NCBI GenBank assembly: GCA_964508975.1
Contig: CAZDVQ010000026.1
Span: 1 to 56,414 of the forward strand
Origin: CAZDVQ01 sp964508975
GTDB taxonomy: Bacteria > Bacteroidota > Bacteroidia > Chitinophagales > Saprospiraceae
DNA length: 56,414 nucleotides
Direction of reading: 5' to 3'
This document shows, one piece after another, positions 9,789-18,364 of this stretch; positions within the stretch are counted from its first letter, which is position 1, and every line of letters starts with the position of its first letter. Under the pieces are notes generated by a model that had not been told where the DNA came from, ran no database searches, and was given only the letters and a program-made list of their open reading frames with translations. Made by a program: the position numbers and the translations under genes.

Positions 9789-11456
9789 ATGAAAAAGCTG
9801 ATATTGATACTCCTTTGCCTTGTGCTTGGATTGGGCTCTAATGCGCAATCGAACGAAGCTAAAATAGCCTTCAACAAAGGTACGAGCCACTATAATGCTA
9901 AAAATTACTTGTTTTGTATCGCCTACTTTGAGGAAGCGCTAAGCCTGGAACCCAAGTTCAGCGAGGCGCACCTTTGCCTTGGCCATGCCTACCACGAGTT
10001 GGGCAAACTAGATGAATCTGCCGTGCACTACGAAGCAGCCATCGGCCAGCAGAAACAAGACGAGAAAACTTGGTACAACCTGGCCATGGTTTACAAGGAG
10101 CTCCAAAAGATGGACAAGGCCCTAAATGCTGTAAATGAAGCGCTACGCATCAATTCAAAATATGATAAAGCATTGAGGCTCAAATCTATACTAACTGGTG
10201 AAGTATCTGGAGAAGTAATGGATTCGCATACTGCACTGGCGCTCGGACTCTATAAAAAAGGCGATTACAGCGGCGCTATCAAGTTGCTAGAATCGAAGAA
10301 AAGCAAGGAACTTGGCCCGCAAGATTATTATATTATGGCCATTACCTACGATAAAATGGCCAACTACCGCAAGGCCAAAGATAGCTACGAATCGGTGCTG
10401 AAACTGGACAGCTTACACTTTGACGCCAATTTACAACTGGGTATTTTGTTGTTTAACGAACAAGCCTACAAAGAGGCCCTCGTGGTATTTAACCGGGCCA
10501 CACGCTTACAACCCAAAGACCCCTACGCCACCTACTTTACAGGTGTGGCTTATTTTGAAACCAAACAGTACGACCAGGCAATTCCGTACCTGCGAGAAGC
10601 CGTACTCTACTACCCAGATGCTGGGGAGGCCCGTTCGTACTTTGATAAAGCCTTGTCGGCCAGTAGTTTAAAATCAAACTCGCTGGGTGTAAAAGATAAG
10701 CCACAGAAAAAGAACGAAAAGCAAAGCAACAAATACGTGGAGTTGTTCAACGCTGGGGTTAAGGCTTACAACAAGAGCGATTACACGGAGGCTGCTACAG
10801 CCTTTGGCAAAATCAAAGACGACCCTGCCGCTGATGCTACCTTGTTTTACTATCTCGGCATCTCGCTAAAAGGAGAGCGGAAACCTTTGCAGGCCCAACA
10901 AGCTTTGGAAAAGGCCATTGAAATGGATCCAAGTCTGCACAAAGCCTACACGGCGCTTGGCCATATTGCCTATCAATCAGAGGATTATATCATGGCTGGT
11001 GCCTATTATCAACGAGCCATTGAGCTGGGTAACGACGACCCAGAATTGTACCTTAACCTAGGTAGCGCTTATTACAACTTGAATAATCTACCTAAAGCGG
11101 CGCTCAATTTTGAAAGCGCACTCCGGGGTATGCCACGCGATACTAGGGTATTGTTTAACCTTGGTATGATTAGCTTTAAAATGGAGAAATGGGCGCAGGC
11201 CAAGGATTATTACAATCAAGTATTAGCCATAGATGATACACATTTCGACGCGAAGTATCAAATGTCCCTGACGCAAATTCAACTCGGCGAGATTGACGAG
11301 GCTATCTCCATCGGGGAATGGCTGGTTGAGATGGCCCCAGAATCATCGGAAGGCTACATGGTTCAAGCCATTTGCTACGACAGGAAAGGAAACCGCAAGC
11401 TGTCAGAGAAATTCAAGAAACAAGCGTACAAAATCGATCCAAGGCTTAAGAAGTAA
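9789..11456 (+). CDS. secreted/periplasmic tetratricopeptide-repeat protein, 555 aa
   Basis: A TPR scaffold, probably periplasmic; partner unknown. A signal peptide (MKKLILILLCLVLGLGSNAQ) is followed by roughly a dozen 34-residue TPR helices with the expected spacing of Ala, Gly, Tyr and Pro, for example LGHAYHELGKLDESAVHYEAA and LGSAYYNLNNLPKAALNFESA. Two TPR blocks are separated by a Lys/Ser/Asn-rich linker near residues 295-315. It is a single gene with a long AT-rich leader; a TAACCTTG near 9738 is only a poor promoter match. Its last 11 bp overlap the 3' end of the convergent pyrophosphatase gene. TPR proteins of this kind often serve outer-membrane or gliding/secretion assemblies in Bacteroidota, but nothing here fixes the role. 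Confidence 0.9.
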   Translation: MKKLILILLCLVLGLGSNAQSNEAKIAFNKGTSHYNAKNYLFCIAYFEEALSLEPKFSEAHLCLGHAYHELGKLDESAVHYEAAIGQQKQDEKTWYNLAMVYKELQKMDKALNAVNEALRINSKYDKALRLKSILTGEVSGEVMDSHTALALGLYKKGDYSGAIKLLESKKSKELGPQDYYIMAITYDKMANYRKAKDSYESVLKLDSLHFDANLQLGILLFNEQAYKEALVVFNRATRLQPKDPYATYFTGVAYFETKQYDQAIPYLREAVLYYPDAGEARSYFDKALSASSLKSNSLGVKDKPQKKNEKQSNKYVELFNAGVKAYNKSDYTEAATAFGKIKDDPAADATLFYYLGISLKGERKPLQAQQALEKAIEMDPSLHKAYTALGHIAYQSEDYIMAGAYYQRAIELGNDDPELYLNLGSAYYNLNNLPKAALNFESALRGMPRDTRVLFNLGMISFKMEKWAQAKDYYNQVLAIDDTHFDAKYQMSLTQIQLGEIDEAISIGEWLVEMAPESSEGYMVQAICYDRKGNRKLSEKFKKQAYKIDPRLKK

Positions 11457-12054
11457 AGTGCGCCTTGTAATCTGACATAGAGGCCGTTATAACTTCATAT
11501 GCCTTTTGAGGGCCGTATATTTCGGCTATTTCCACCTCGCGGGCGGCGCTCATGGGCGCATGCTTGTAAGTGAGGAAATAGTGCATCATTCGGTCAACGA
11601 TGGCTTTAGGTAAATCAGCGATATCATGGTACTGGCCATAAAGCCCATCGCCGTCGAGCACGGCGATAATTTTATCGTCGGCCTCATTGTCGTCAATCAT
11701 GCGAAGTCCACCGATAGGTTTACAACGCACCAAGATATCGCCATGTTGAATATCCTTCTCGCTGAGCACCAAGATGTCGAGGGGGTCGCCATCGCCGACA
11801 ATACCTTCCTTACCGCTGGCCTCCATGCAGGCTTGCGCAACGGCCTCGGCACAGTAGGTTTTAGGGATAAAACCATACAAGGCTGGCACCACGTTGGAAA
11901 ATTGCTGCGGCCGATCAATTTTCAAATAACCCGAGGCTTTATCAATCTCGTACTTAACTGTATCGGTCGGTACAATTTCGATAAAGGCAATCAGGGCCTG
12001 AGGCGCTTCAGCACCCGGCTCTACGCCATGCCATGGATGTGATTTGTAATGCAA
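11446..12054 (-). CDS. ppa: family I inorganic pyrophosphatase
   Basis: It hydrolyses pyrophosphate to two phosphates in the cytoplasm, pulling biosynthetic reactions forward. The family signature DGDPLDILVL lies at about residues 86-95, with the acidic loop MIDDNEADDKIIAV downstream; these carry the metal-binding Asp residues. PALYGFIPKTYC precedes the signature, as in other family I enzymes. At 202 residues it is slightly longer than the E. coli enzyme, as in many Bacteroidota. The only in-frame start is TTG at 12054, since a TAG lies a few codons upstream. A 10-bp tandem repeat array begins directly in front of that start, so the promoter and leader lie in or beyond the repeats. The 3' end overlaps the convergent TPR gene by 11 bp. 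Confidence 0.93.
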   Translation of the reverse strand: MHYKSHPWHGVEPGAEAPQALIAFIEIVPTDTVKYEIDKASGYLKIDRPQQFSNVVPALYGFIPKTYCAEAVAQACMEASGKEGIVGDGDPLDILVLSEKDIQHGDILVRCKPIGGLRMIDDNEADDKIIAVLDGDGLYGQYHDIADLPKAIVDRMMHYFLTYKHAPMSAAREVEIAEIYGPQKAYEVITASMSDYKAHFTS

Positions 12055-12055
12055 A

Positions 12056-12211
12056 ACTATGAACTATGAATTATGAACTATGAACAATGAACTAGGAACG
12101 ATGAACTAGGAACTAGGAACGATGAACTAAAAACTATGAACTTTGAACGATGAACAATGAACTAGGAACGATGAACAATGAACTAGGAACGATGAACAAT
12201 GAACTAGGAAT
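12056..12211. repeat. 10-bp tandem repeat array (GAACNATGAA type)
   Basis: About fifteen imperfect 10-bp units alternate GAACTATGAA, GAACAATGAA, CTAGGAACGA and GAACGATGAA. The array abuts the TTG start of ppa and fills its leader. A shorter block of the same repeat in the opposite orientation (GTTCATTGTTCATCGTTCAT) is at 47233-47287. Confidence 0.9.
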
Positions 12212-12225
12212 CCGGGGGTCTAGGT

Positions 12226-12266
12226 CTTGTTTTATATTATTGATAATCAATTAAATATAAGACAAG
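12226..12266. repeat. AT-rich inverted repeat (hairpin)
   Basis: CTTGTTTTATATTATTGAT pairs imperfectly with ATCAATTAAATATAAGACAAG. It lies between the 10-bp array and R2b. It could be a bidirectional terminator or part of a mobile repeat. Confidence 0.5.
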
Positions 12267-12272
12267 TTAAAT

Positions 12273-12383
12273 TCCCCTCCATGCAAAGGAGGGGTGGATG
12301 CAAGCGGAACGCAACGCGTGTAGTGTAGCAGACGGGGTGGTAAAAAATAATGCTATAAGCATTAATCCAAAATCAATCAATCC
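12273..12383 (+). repeat. R2 repeat copy (R2b)
   Basis: TTCCCCTCC-atgcaa-AGGAGGGG forms a hairpin and is followed by TGGATGCAAGCGGAACGCAA, GACGGGGTGGT and the tail AATCAATCAATCC. It is closely related to 85-190. The rest of the gap to 12495 holds GGCGGGGGGAGGCGCAAA (a fragment also seen inverted near 27498), an AGAGCAGAGAGCAGA patch at 12411-12440 and a CAACTACCAACT patch at 12462-12490. Confidence 0.8.
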
Positions 12384-12495
12384 AAAGCGGCGGGGGGAGG
12401 CGCAAATTTAGAGCAGAGAGCAGAAGGCAGAGTTCAGAGTAACCCGGCGAGCTTCGCTCGCATAACTACCAACTGCCAACTACCAACTCAAAAAA

Positions 12496-12957
12496 CTACA
12501 CGCCAAACTGGCGTAAATGGTGATCGAGGTGTTTGTAGAACATGTTGTTCCACTCGGTAAGGTTCAATACCCCAAAATTGAAAGAGTCTTTACCATCAAA
12601 AGCTGCTGGACCTTCCTGCTGTACGCGCTGAATGTATCCAATCAACTTAGCCTTTTCTGCTTCAAAATCGCGGCTGCCCGTGATGACAAAATCAGGAGCC
12701 GTTGGCGAACTTGCCTTGTAATCAACCTCGTTGACAACGACCTTTTTCACGAACATTTTCAAGATAACGCGCATGAGAAAACCTGCTTTCTTGTATTGTT
12801 CGGGCGAGTAGATCATGCCGTAAGTTACTGAACAGTGGGCCAACATTTGATCTGCCGACATTTTGCCCCAACGCGGGCGGCTGTCGGGCTTCAACTGGTT
12901 GATTCGGTCAATGATACCGTTGCTGACTTCTAGTGTGAAAATGTTTGGCAAGGCCAT
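12496..12957 (-). CDS. DUF1569 (DinB-like) protein, 153 aa
   Basis: A small cytoplasmic protein of the DUF1569 family, related to the DinB/YfiT four-helix fold; the reaction is unknown. Family features seen are RPRWGKMSADQMLAHC near the N-terminus and the C-terminal EWNNMFYKHLDHHLRQFG, whose His residues match the metal-binding positions of DinB-like proteins. The open frame extends to 13017, but a consensus promoter (TTTG-N19-TACCTTTG, 12988-13018) lies inside that extension, so the ATG at 12957 (MALPNIFTLE) is the likely start. It is a single gene, downstream of lon in the same direction but with its own promoter. Confidence 0.85.
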   Translation of the reverse strand: MALPNIFTLEVSNGIIDRINQLKPDSRPRWGKMSADQMLAHCSVTYGMIYSPEQYKKAGFLMRVILKMFVKKVVVNEVDYKASSPTAPDFVITGSRDFEAEKAKLIGYIQRVQQEGPAAFDGKDSFNFGVLNLTEWNNMFYKHLDHHLRQFGV

Positions 12958-12987
12958 GCTAAAAGGGTTATTGGTGTAAGATTGCAT

Positions 12988-13018
12988 CAAAGGTAAACAA
13001 TAAAATAAATGGGTCAAA
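12988..13018 (-). promoter_or_regulatory. Bacteroidota-type promoter of the DUF1569 gene
   Basis: On the minus strand TTTG (13015-13018), 19 bp, TACCTTTG (12988-12995). This fits the Bacteroidetes -33/-7 consensus. The predicted transcript start near 12983 gives a leader of about 25 nt before the ATG at 12957 and rules out the upstream start. Confidence 0.75.
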
Positions 13019-13063
13019 TTAAATATGTGTAAAACATATTCGTTTTAATTTATGCCCTTGTAC

Positions 13064-15472
13064 CTATTTTAAAGCCAACTTCAACACTTCATCCATACTG
13101 CTCACGTAGTGGAATTTCAAGCCAGTGATGTACTCCGCCTTGATTTCCAAGATGTCGCGCTCATTATCTTTACAGAGAATGATATCCGTAAAGTTCGCCC
13201 GGCGTGCAGCCAACACTTTTTCTTTGATACCACCCACAGGCAGCACTTTACCGCGGAGGGTAATTTCACCCGTCATCGCCCATTTGGCCTTCAATGGCTT
13301 ATTGCTAAAGGCCGAAGTCAATGCCGACAACATGGTGATACCAGCCGATGGACCATCTTTAGGGATTGCCCCCGCAGGTACGTGAATGTGTATATCCGTT
13401 TCGGCAAAGCGTTTGGGCTCAATACCCAGTTTAACCGCATGCGCTTTCAAATAGCTTAAAGCAGTGCTCGCCGACTCTTTCATCACGTCGCCAAGGCTAC
13501 CAGTTAACGAAAGACCACCTTTACCCGGACTTAAGCTTGCTTCGATGAACAAAATATCGCCGCCTACTTGGGTCCAAGCTAAGCCAACGGCTACTCCAGG
13601 GAGTTGGCTCGACTCGTACATATCGGCCGAGAAACGTTCATGGCCAAGGATTTTAGGCAAGTCGTCATTCTTGATGGTCACGCTACTGGCATCACCTGTG
13701 GCAACTTTGCGGGCTGCATAACGCATCAGGTTGGCGAGTTGACGGTCGAGTTCCCGCACACCTGACTCGCGAGTGTACTTCGTAGCTACTTCCAAGAGTA
13801 CTTTTTCCGATATTTTAACCTGCTTTTCTTTTAGTCCGTGCGCTTCGCGTTGTTTTGGCAACAAGTGGTGTTTACCAATTTCAACTTTCTCTTCAATAGA
13901 ATATCCATCCACGTGGATAATTTCCATACGGTCGAGCAAGGCTGGTTGAATGCTGTTCAAGGAGTTTGCCGTGGCGATAAACAATACCTTCGACAAATCG
14001 TAATCCACCTCGAGGAAGTTGTCGTAAAAGGTACTATTTTGCTCTGGATCAAGTACTTCAAGCAAAGCTGAAGATGGATCACCTCGGAAACTATTGCCAA
14101 TTTTATCGATTTCGTCGAGCACGAAAACAGGATTTGATGTACCCGTTTTACGCAGTTGTTGTAAAATACGACCCGGCATGGCACCGATGTAGGTCCGGCG
14201 GTGACCCCGAATTTCAGACTCGTCGTGTAAACCACCCAAGGACATGCGGATATACTTGCGCTGTAATGCCGTTGCTATGGATTTACCCAAAGAGGTTTTA
14301 CCAACACCCGGAGGGCCTACCAAACACAAGATGGGCGATTTCATATCACCTTTGAGTTTCAATACGGCGAGGTGTTCCAGAATGCGTTCTTTAACCTTAT
14401 CAAGGCCAAAGTGATCATTGTTGAGAATCTCTTCCGCGCTTTTCAAGTCGAAAACATCCTCGGTATAAACACCCCAAGGGAGGTCGGCGAAGAGGTCAAG
14501 GTAATTGAGCAAGACCGAGTAATCTGGCGACATCGGGTTGATGCGGCGCAAACGGGCCAATTCCTTGTCGAAGTGCGTTTTAGCATCTTCCGGCAAGCTT
14601 TTCGTCGATATTTTCTCCACGATGTTGGCAATTTCTTCCTCCGTAGGGTTGCCGCCCAGTTCTTCCTGTATGGTTTTGAGCTGTTGGTTAAGGTAGTACT
14701 CGCGTTGCTGCTTGTCGATGTCAACCCTTACTTTCGACTCGATTTGATCCTTTAACTCCAACAGTTGTATCTCATTATCAATATGTTGTAGCACAACCTC
14801 CGCTTTGAGCATGAGGTTATCCATTTCCAACACGTTTTGCTTCACCGCGATGCTCGCGTTCATGTTCGAGGCAATGAAGTTCAGCAAGAAACTATTGCTG
14901 TTGATGTTCCGCAACACGATATTCGCCTCCGTTGGGATATTGGGCGACAGCTCGATAATACGGTTTGCAGTATCGCGAATAGCCGAGCTAATGGCAGCTA
15001 AACGATGATCGTCGGTCGACTCGTCCAAAAGATAATTCACGCTGGCTTGTAAAAAAGGCTCCGCCTTGTCCAACTCGCCCAGTTTAATGCGTTGAACACC
15101 CTGCATAATGGCCGTTATCGTGCCGTCGGGCATCTTAATCAACTTGACGATACGGGCCAAAGTACCTACTTTATACAGGTCCTTGATACCAGGATCCTCT
15201 GTATGAGGGTCAAGTTGGGTAAACACCCCGATGAGCTTATCCTTGGCATGCGCTTCTTGCACCGCCTTGATCGATTTATCGCGACCCACGGTTATCGGGA
15301 TGATAATCTTGGGGAACAGCACCATATTTTTAAGCGGCACCAGGGGTAATTTCAACACCTGGCCTTCCGATTGAGGCTCGTCGTCACTATCGTCGTCTAG
15401 CGGCAACATGGGCATAAACTCAATTTCATCGTGCTCGCCAAGTTGGTCATTTTGGAATATATCGTCAAACAT
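13064..15472 (-). CDS. lon: ATP-dependent protease Lon
   Basis: A cytoplasmic AAA+ serine protease that degrades damaged and regulatory proteins. At 802 residues it is full length. An acidic N-terminal extension (residues 1-37) precedes the Lon N-domain (about 40-235, LPLVPLKNMVLFP). A coiled-coil region is followed by the AAA+ module with Walker A GPPGVGKT at about 385-392 and Walker B VFVLDEID. The C-terminal protease domain has catalytic Ser in DGPSAG (about residue 709) and the partner Lys in GGIKEKVLAARR. The ATG at 15472 is 10-15 nt behind a probable promoter (15487-15517). It is divergent from the bactofilin gene and forms a single-gene unit. Confidence 0.98.
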   Translation of the reverse strand: MFDDIFQNDQLGEHDEIEFMPMLPLDDDSDDEPQSEGQVLKLPLVPLKNMVLFPKIIIPITVGRDKSIKAVQEAHAKDKLIGVFTQLDPHTEDPGIKDLYKVGTLARIVKLIKMPDGTITAIMQGVQRIKLGELDKAEPFLQASVNYLLDESTDDHRLAAISSAIRDTANRIIELSPNIPTEANIVLRNINSNSFLLNFIASNMNASIAVKQNVLEMDNLMLKAEVVLQHIDNEIQLLELKDQIESKVRVDIDKQQREYYLNQQLKTIQEELGGNPTEEEIANIVEKISTKSLPEDAKTHFDKELARLRRINPMSPDYSVLLNYLDLFADLPWGVYTEDVFDLKSAEEILNNDHFGLDKVKERILEHLAVLKLKGDMKSPILCLVGPPGVGKTSLGKSIATALQRKYIRMSLGGLHDESEIRGHRRTYIGAMPGRILQQLRKTGTSNPVFVLDEIDKIGNSFRGDPSSALLEVLDPEQNSTFYDNFLEVDYDLSKVLFIATANSLNSIQPALLDRMEIIHVDGYSIEEKVEIGKHHLLPKQREAHGLKEKQVKISEKVLLEVATKYTRESGVRELDRQLANLMRYAARKVATGDASSVTIKNDDLPKILGHERFSADMYESSQLPGVAVGLAWTQVGGDILFIEASLSPGKGGLSLTGSLGDVMKESASTALSYLKAHAVKLGIEPKRFAETDIHIHVPAGAIPKDGPSAGITMLSALTSAFSNKPLKAKWAMTGEITLRGKVLPVGGIKEKVLAARRANFTDIILCKDNERDILEIKAEYITGLKFHYVSSMDEVLKLALK

Positions 15473-15486
15473 GTTGTAAATTGTAT

Positions 15487-15517
15487 CAAATTAAGGTAGA
15501 ATGCAAGCACTATCAAA
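15487..15517 (-). promoter_or_regulatory. probable lon promoter
   Basis: Minus strand TTTG (15514-15517), 19 bp, TTAATTTG (15487-15494). The second box has one mismatch to TAnnTTTG. The start codon at 15472 would have a very short leader. Confidence 0.5.
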
Positions 15518-15664
15518 TTCATGCCATCCGCAAAACTAAGCCTTTTTGTCATTTACGTGGCACGAATAAGCTTGCATTTAAAATCATGGCTGACAAAATG
15601 ACACGGGCTAACTTTGTGCAAAGCAAAGAAATCTGATACACAAGGATAAAAACCTTCCAAAATA

Positions 15665-15695
15665 TTTGCAAATCAAGTTTTCACGTGTAACTTTG
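15665..15695 (+). promoter_or_regulatory. bactofilin promoter
   Basis: TTTG (15665-15668), 19 bp, TAACTTTG (15688-15695), a full match to the Bacteroidetes consensus. The GTG start at 15716 follows about 20 bp later. A second TAACTTTG at 15609-15616 has no -33 partner. Confidence 0.75.
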
Positions 15696-15715
15696 TCGAA
15701 ATAAAACTGCTGAAC

Positions 15716-16057
15716 GTGAGTAACAACCTAGACCTCCAGTCAACCAACTTCATCGCCGAGGGAACCGTTATCAACGGCACATTTGAAACCACTTCAAACG
15801 TTCGCCTCGATGGCGTTATCAAGGGGAATATTAAGTGTAATGGCAAGGTAATCATGGGCAAAAAAGGCTCTATCAACGGCGATATCGAGTCGTCTGAGTC
15901 AGCTATCGAAGGCCGCTATGAAGGCAACCTGCAAGTGAAAGATACCTTGCACGTGTACGCTACAGCTAACCTCAACGGTACGTTCAAAGCAGGCAAACTC
16001 ATCGTAGACGAAGGTGGTGTCATCAATGGTGATTGCCAAGTTTCGGGCACTAAATAA
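15716..16057 (+). CDS. bactofilin (polymer-forming cytoskeletal protein)
   Basis: A small cytoskeletal protein that self-assembles into filaments without nucleotide and often acts at the membrane in cell shape or envelope synthesis. Its 113 residues are one beta-helix domain, visible as repeated turns such as GTVINGTFETTSNVRLDGVIKGNIKCNGKVIMGKKGSINGD (written as one run only up to its repeats: IxGxF, IKGNIKCNGKVIM, INGDIES). Start is GTG at 15716, supported by the promoter about 20 bp upstream. It is a single gene; repeat element E1d begins 13 bp after its stop. The family is recognised with good confidence; no partner peptidase (M23) lies beside it here. Confidence 0.92.
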   Translation: MSNNLDLQSTNFIAEGTVINGTFETTSNVRLDGVIKGNIKCNGKVIMGKKGSINGDIESSESAIEGRYEGNLQVKDTLHVYATANLNGTFKAGKLIVDEGGVINGDCQVSGTK

Positions 16058-16070
16058 ATCATTTTTATTT

Positions 16071-16202
16071 TTTGGGCGTTGCGCCACTTCGCTACCATAG
16101 CCTAGCTATGGCAGCATTCGCGTCGCCGCTCCCCTCCGGGGTTCGCGTTGCTCCGTGCTGCGCACCGCCTGCTACGCAGGCGCCCTCCGGGCAGCTAACG
16201 CT
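16071..16202 (+). repeat. E1 GC-rich hairpin element, copy d
   Basis: It begins TTTGGGCGTTGCGCC 13 bp after the bactofilin stop and ends CCCTCCGGGCAGCTAACGC. Hairpins include CATAGC-ctaGCTATG and GCCTGC-tac-GCAGGC. Confidence 0.85.
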
Positions 16203-16231
16203 CAAAACGGCTACTTTGTAGCCGTTTTGAT
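16202..16231. repeat. 12-bp stem hairpin
   Basis: CAAAACGGCTAC-ttt-GTAGCCGTTTTG is a perfect hairpin just after E1d. It has no T-run on either side, so it is not a classic terminator. A comparable hairpin follows E1k at 43325. Confidence 0.7.
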
Positions 16232-16288
16232 AGAGCAGAGTGCTGAGAGCAGAGAGCAGAGTAGAGACGCAATATTTTGCGTCTAATA
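16231..16288. repeat. AGAGCAG patch plus GAGACGCAA palindrome
   Basis: AGAGCAGAGTGCTGAGAGCA repeats (16231-16258) are followed by the palindrome AGACGCAA-tatt-TTGCGTCT (16265-16284). From memory, similar GAGACGCAA...TTGCGTCTC palindromes recur in other Bacteroidota and cyanobacteria. The rest of the gap up to 16347 is a TAATAACTAACAATTAA low-complexity leader. Confidence 0.6.
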
Positions 16289-16347
16289 GTGGCTGAGCCT
16301 GCCCTAAAGCCCAAATAATAACTAACAATTAATAATTAATAACTAAA

Positions 16348-17028
16348 ATGAAGTATACCTATTACGGCCACGCTTGTTTCTCGGTTGAAGTTGCAGGTAA
16401 AACTTTGTTGTTCGACCCCTTTATCAGCCATAACGACTTGGCTAAACACATTGATATACAACAGCTTAAAGCTGACTACATACTCCTGTCCCACGGTCAT
16501 TTCGACCACGTGGCCGATGCCGAACAAATAGCCAAAAATACCGGTGCCAAAATTATCTCCAACTACGAGATTGTAAGCTGGTACGAAGCCAAAGGCCTTA
16601 AAGGGCACCCCATGAACTTTGGCGGTCAGTGGCAATTCGACTTTGGCACCGTGCATTACGTGCAAGCAGTTCATTCTAGCGTGTTGCCCGACGGTACACA
16701 TGGCGGTAACCCCGGTGGCTTTGTCATTGAAACAGCCGAAGGCACTTTCTACTATGCTGGTGATACTGCGCTGACCATGGATATGAAACTCATACCCATG
16801 TTGTACCCAAAACTACTGTTTGCGGTGCTGCCCATTGGCGATAACTTTACCATGAACTACAAGCACGCCGCCATCGCTGCCGATTTCATTGAGTGTAGCC
16901 TGGTCATTGGTTGTCACTATGATACCTTTGGTTATATCAAGCTCGACCATGCAGCGGCACAAGCTTATTTTGCCGCCAGTGGTAAAACTTTACAGTTACC
17001 AGGCATTGGTGCATCGCTCGAATTCTAG
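16348..17028 (+). CDS. UPF0173 metallo-beta-lactamase-fold hydrolase
   Basis: A cytoplasmic metal-dependent hydrolase of the UPF0173 (YtkL-like) family; the natural substrate is not known. At 226 residues it matches the family length. Metal ligands are visible: the HGHFDH motif at 49-54, His109 in AVHS, Asp139 in YAGDTA and His190 in GCHYDTFG. The N-terminus MKYTYYGHACFSVE is typical of the family and fixes the start. No Shine-Dalgarno is obvious; the leader is an AT-rich low-complexity stretch. The next gene, a permease, starts 74 bp downstream on the same strand. Confidence 0.93.
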   Translation: MKYTYYGHACFSVEVAGKTLLFDPFISHNDLAKHIDIQQLKADYILLSHGHFDHVADAEQIAKNTGAKIISNYEIVSWYEAKGLKGHPMNFGGQWQFDFGTVHYVQAVHSSVLPDGTHGGNPGGFVIETAEGTFYYAGDTALTMDMKLIPMLYPKLLFAVLPIGDNFTMNYKHAAIAADFIECSLVIGCHYDTFGYIKLDHAAAQAYFAASGKTLQLPGIGASLEF

Positions 17029-17101
17029 CGCTCGTCCGAAAAAGCGTGGTATATATCTATAATGGAGAACAATATTGATGGTTTAACTGTACATTTGTAT
17101 T

Positions 17102-18352
17102 ATGATAGTACACACCACCATCGAAAGTTTCTCGCAAGCCTTTCAACAGCTGCTGGGAAACAAGTTACGCTCGTTTTTGTCGCTGTTGGGTATAACCATT
17201 GGCATCATCTGCGTGATTGCGGTATTCTCCGCTGTCGATTCGTTGGAGGCCAATATCCGCGGTAGTTTCCAGAAGTTAGGCGATGATGTGTTGTACATCA
17301 GTAAAATGCCCTGGGGCGAAGACCCTGATGAGAACTTCTGGAAATACGAGCGCCGCCCTACCCCATCCTACGCCGATTACGAAGCAATCCGTGAACATGT
17401 ACCCTCCGCCAAGGTAGCTTCCTATTACCAATTCATCGGCCCCAGGATATTGCAGTTTGAAAGCAACTCGGTGTCGAATGTATTCATGATAAGCTCTACT
17501 TACGAGTATGCACAGCTGTTCTCACTCGAAATAGAAAAAGGCCGGTACTTCTCCCCTATCGAGCACCAAAACGCCAGCGAACAAGTGCTCATCGGCTTTG
17601 ATGTAGCCGAGAAACTCTTTCCGCCGGGCGTTGACCCCGTGGGCAAGAAGGTCAAAATTAACGGTCGGAAAATGCAGGTGGTTGGCGTGATCAAAAAATC
17701 GGGCAAGGACTTGATTAACCCCTTGAACTACGACAACGTGGCGTTAATTCCATATAGCACCTCGCGTAAATTCGTGAACACCAAATCGCAGATATTCGGG
17801 GCATCGGTTTCAGTAAAAGCTAAAGAAGGCTACGACCTGAAGTTATTGGAAGATGAAATCATCGCGGCCTTAAGGGCCAAGCGCAAGCTAAAACCAAGGG
17901 AAGACGATACATTTTCGCTCAATAGCTTGTCTATCATCTCGAATGCTTTCGATGCTTTTTTTGGTGTTTTACACATGGTTGGTTTAATCATCGGCGGCTT
18001 TTCAATCCTGGTAGGTATGTTTGGCGTGGCCAATATCATGTTTGTGAGCGTGAAAGAACGGACCAACCTGATTGGTATCAAAAAGGCTATCGGTGCACGG
18101 AGTTACGTGATACTGTTGGAGTTCTTGATTGAATCCGTGGTGTTGTGCTTGGTTGGTGGTGTGTTGGGCTTAATCATCGTTTACCTTTTGACCAAGGGTA
18201 TTTCTTCGGTTATTGAATTTAATATCTTTTTGTCGAGTTACAATATCATCCTAGGCTTGACCATTGCGGTGATTACGGGCGTAATTGCGGGCTTTATTCC
18301 TGCTATCCGGGCATCCCGCTTGAACCCGGTTGATGCCATCCGTAGTAAATAA
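17102..18352 (+). CDS. MacB/FtsX-type ABC transporter permease
   Basis: The membrane subunit of a type VII-like (MacB) ABC transporter, which works by mechanotransmission to export or extract lipoproteins, peptides or drugs. One transmembrane helix near residues 21-45 (LLGITIGIICVIAVFSAV) is followed by a MacB-type periplasmic domain (about 50-270) and three C-terminal helices in the FtsX domain (about 285-410). The ending FIPAIRASRLNPVDAIRSK is the family signature. No ATPase gene is next to it, so the partner must be encoded elsewhere. Start is ATG at 17102. The repeat-framed GxxExxY cassette begins 13 bp after its stop. Confidence 0.93.
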   Translation: MIVHTTIESFSQAFQQLLGNKLRSFLSLLGITIGIICVIAVFSAVDSLEANIRGSFQKLGDDVLYISKMPWGEDPDENFWKYERRPTPSYADYEAIREHVPSAKVASYYQFIGPRILQFESNSVSNVFMISSTYEYAQLFSLEIEKGRYFSPIEHQNASEQVLIGFDVAEKLFPPGVDPVGKKVKINGRKMQVVGVIKKSGKDLINPLNYDNVALIPYSTSRKFVNTKSQIFGASVSVKAKEGYDLKLLEDEIIAALRAKRKLKPREDDTFSLNSLSIISNAFDAFFGVLHMVGLIIGGFSILVGMFGVANIMFVSVKERTNLIGIKKAIGARSYVILLEFLIESVVLCLVGGVLGLIIVYLLTKGISSVIEFNIFLSSYNIILGLTIAVITGVIAGFIPAIRASRLNPVDAIRSK

Positions 18353-18364
18353 GAGGATTTGGTT

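Noticed and set aside
12056..12211. CRISPR or iterons of a replication origin
   Set aside because: The units are 10 bp, contiguous and imperfect, without spacers; no rep or dnaA gene is near.
12958..13017. Longer start of the DUF1569 protein
   Set aside because: A consensus promoter overlaps this part, so it would not be in the mRNA.
17090..17097. TACATTTG as promoter -7 box of the permease gene
   Set aside because: It lies only 4 bp before the ATG and lacks a -33 TTTG at the right distance.
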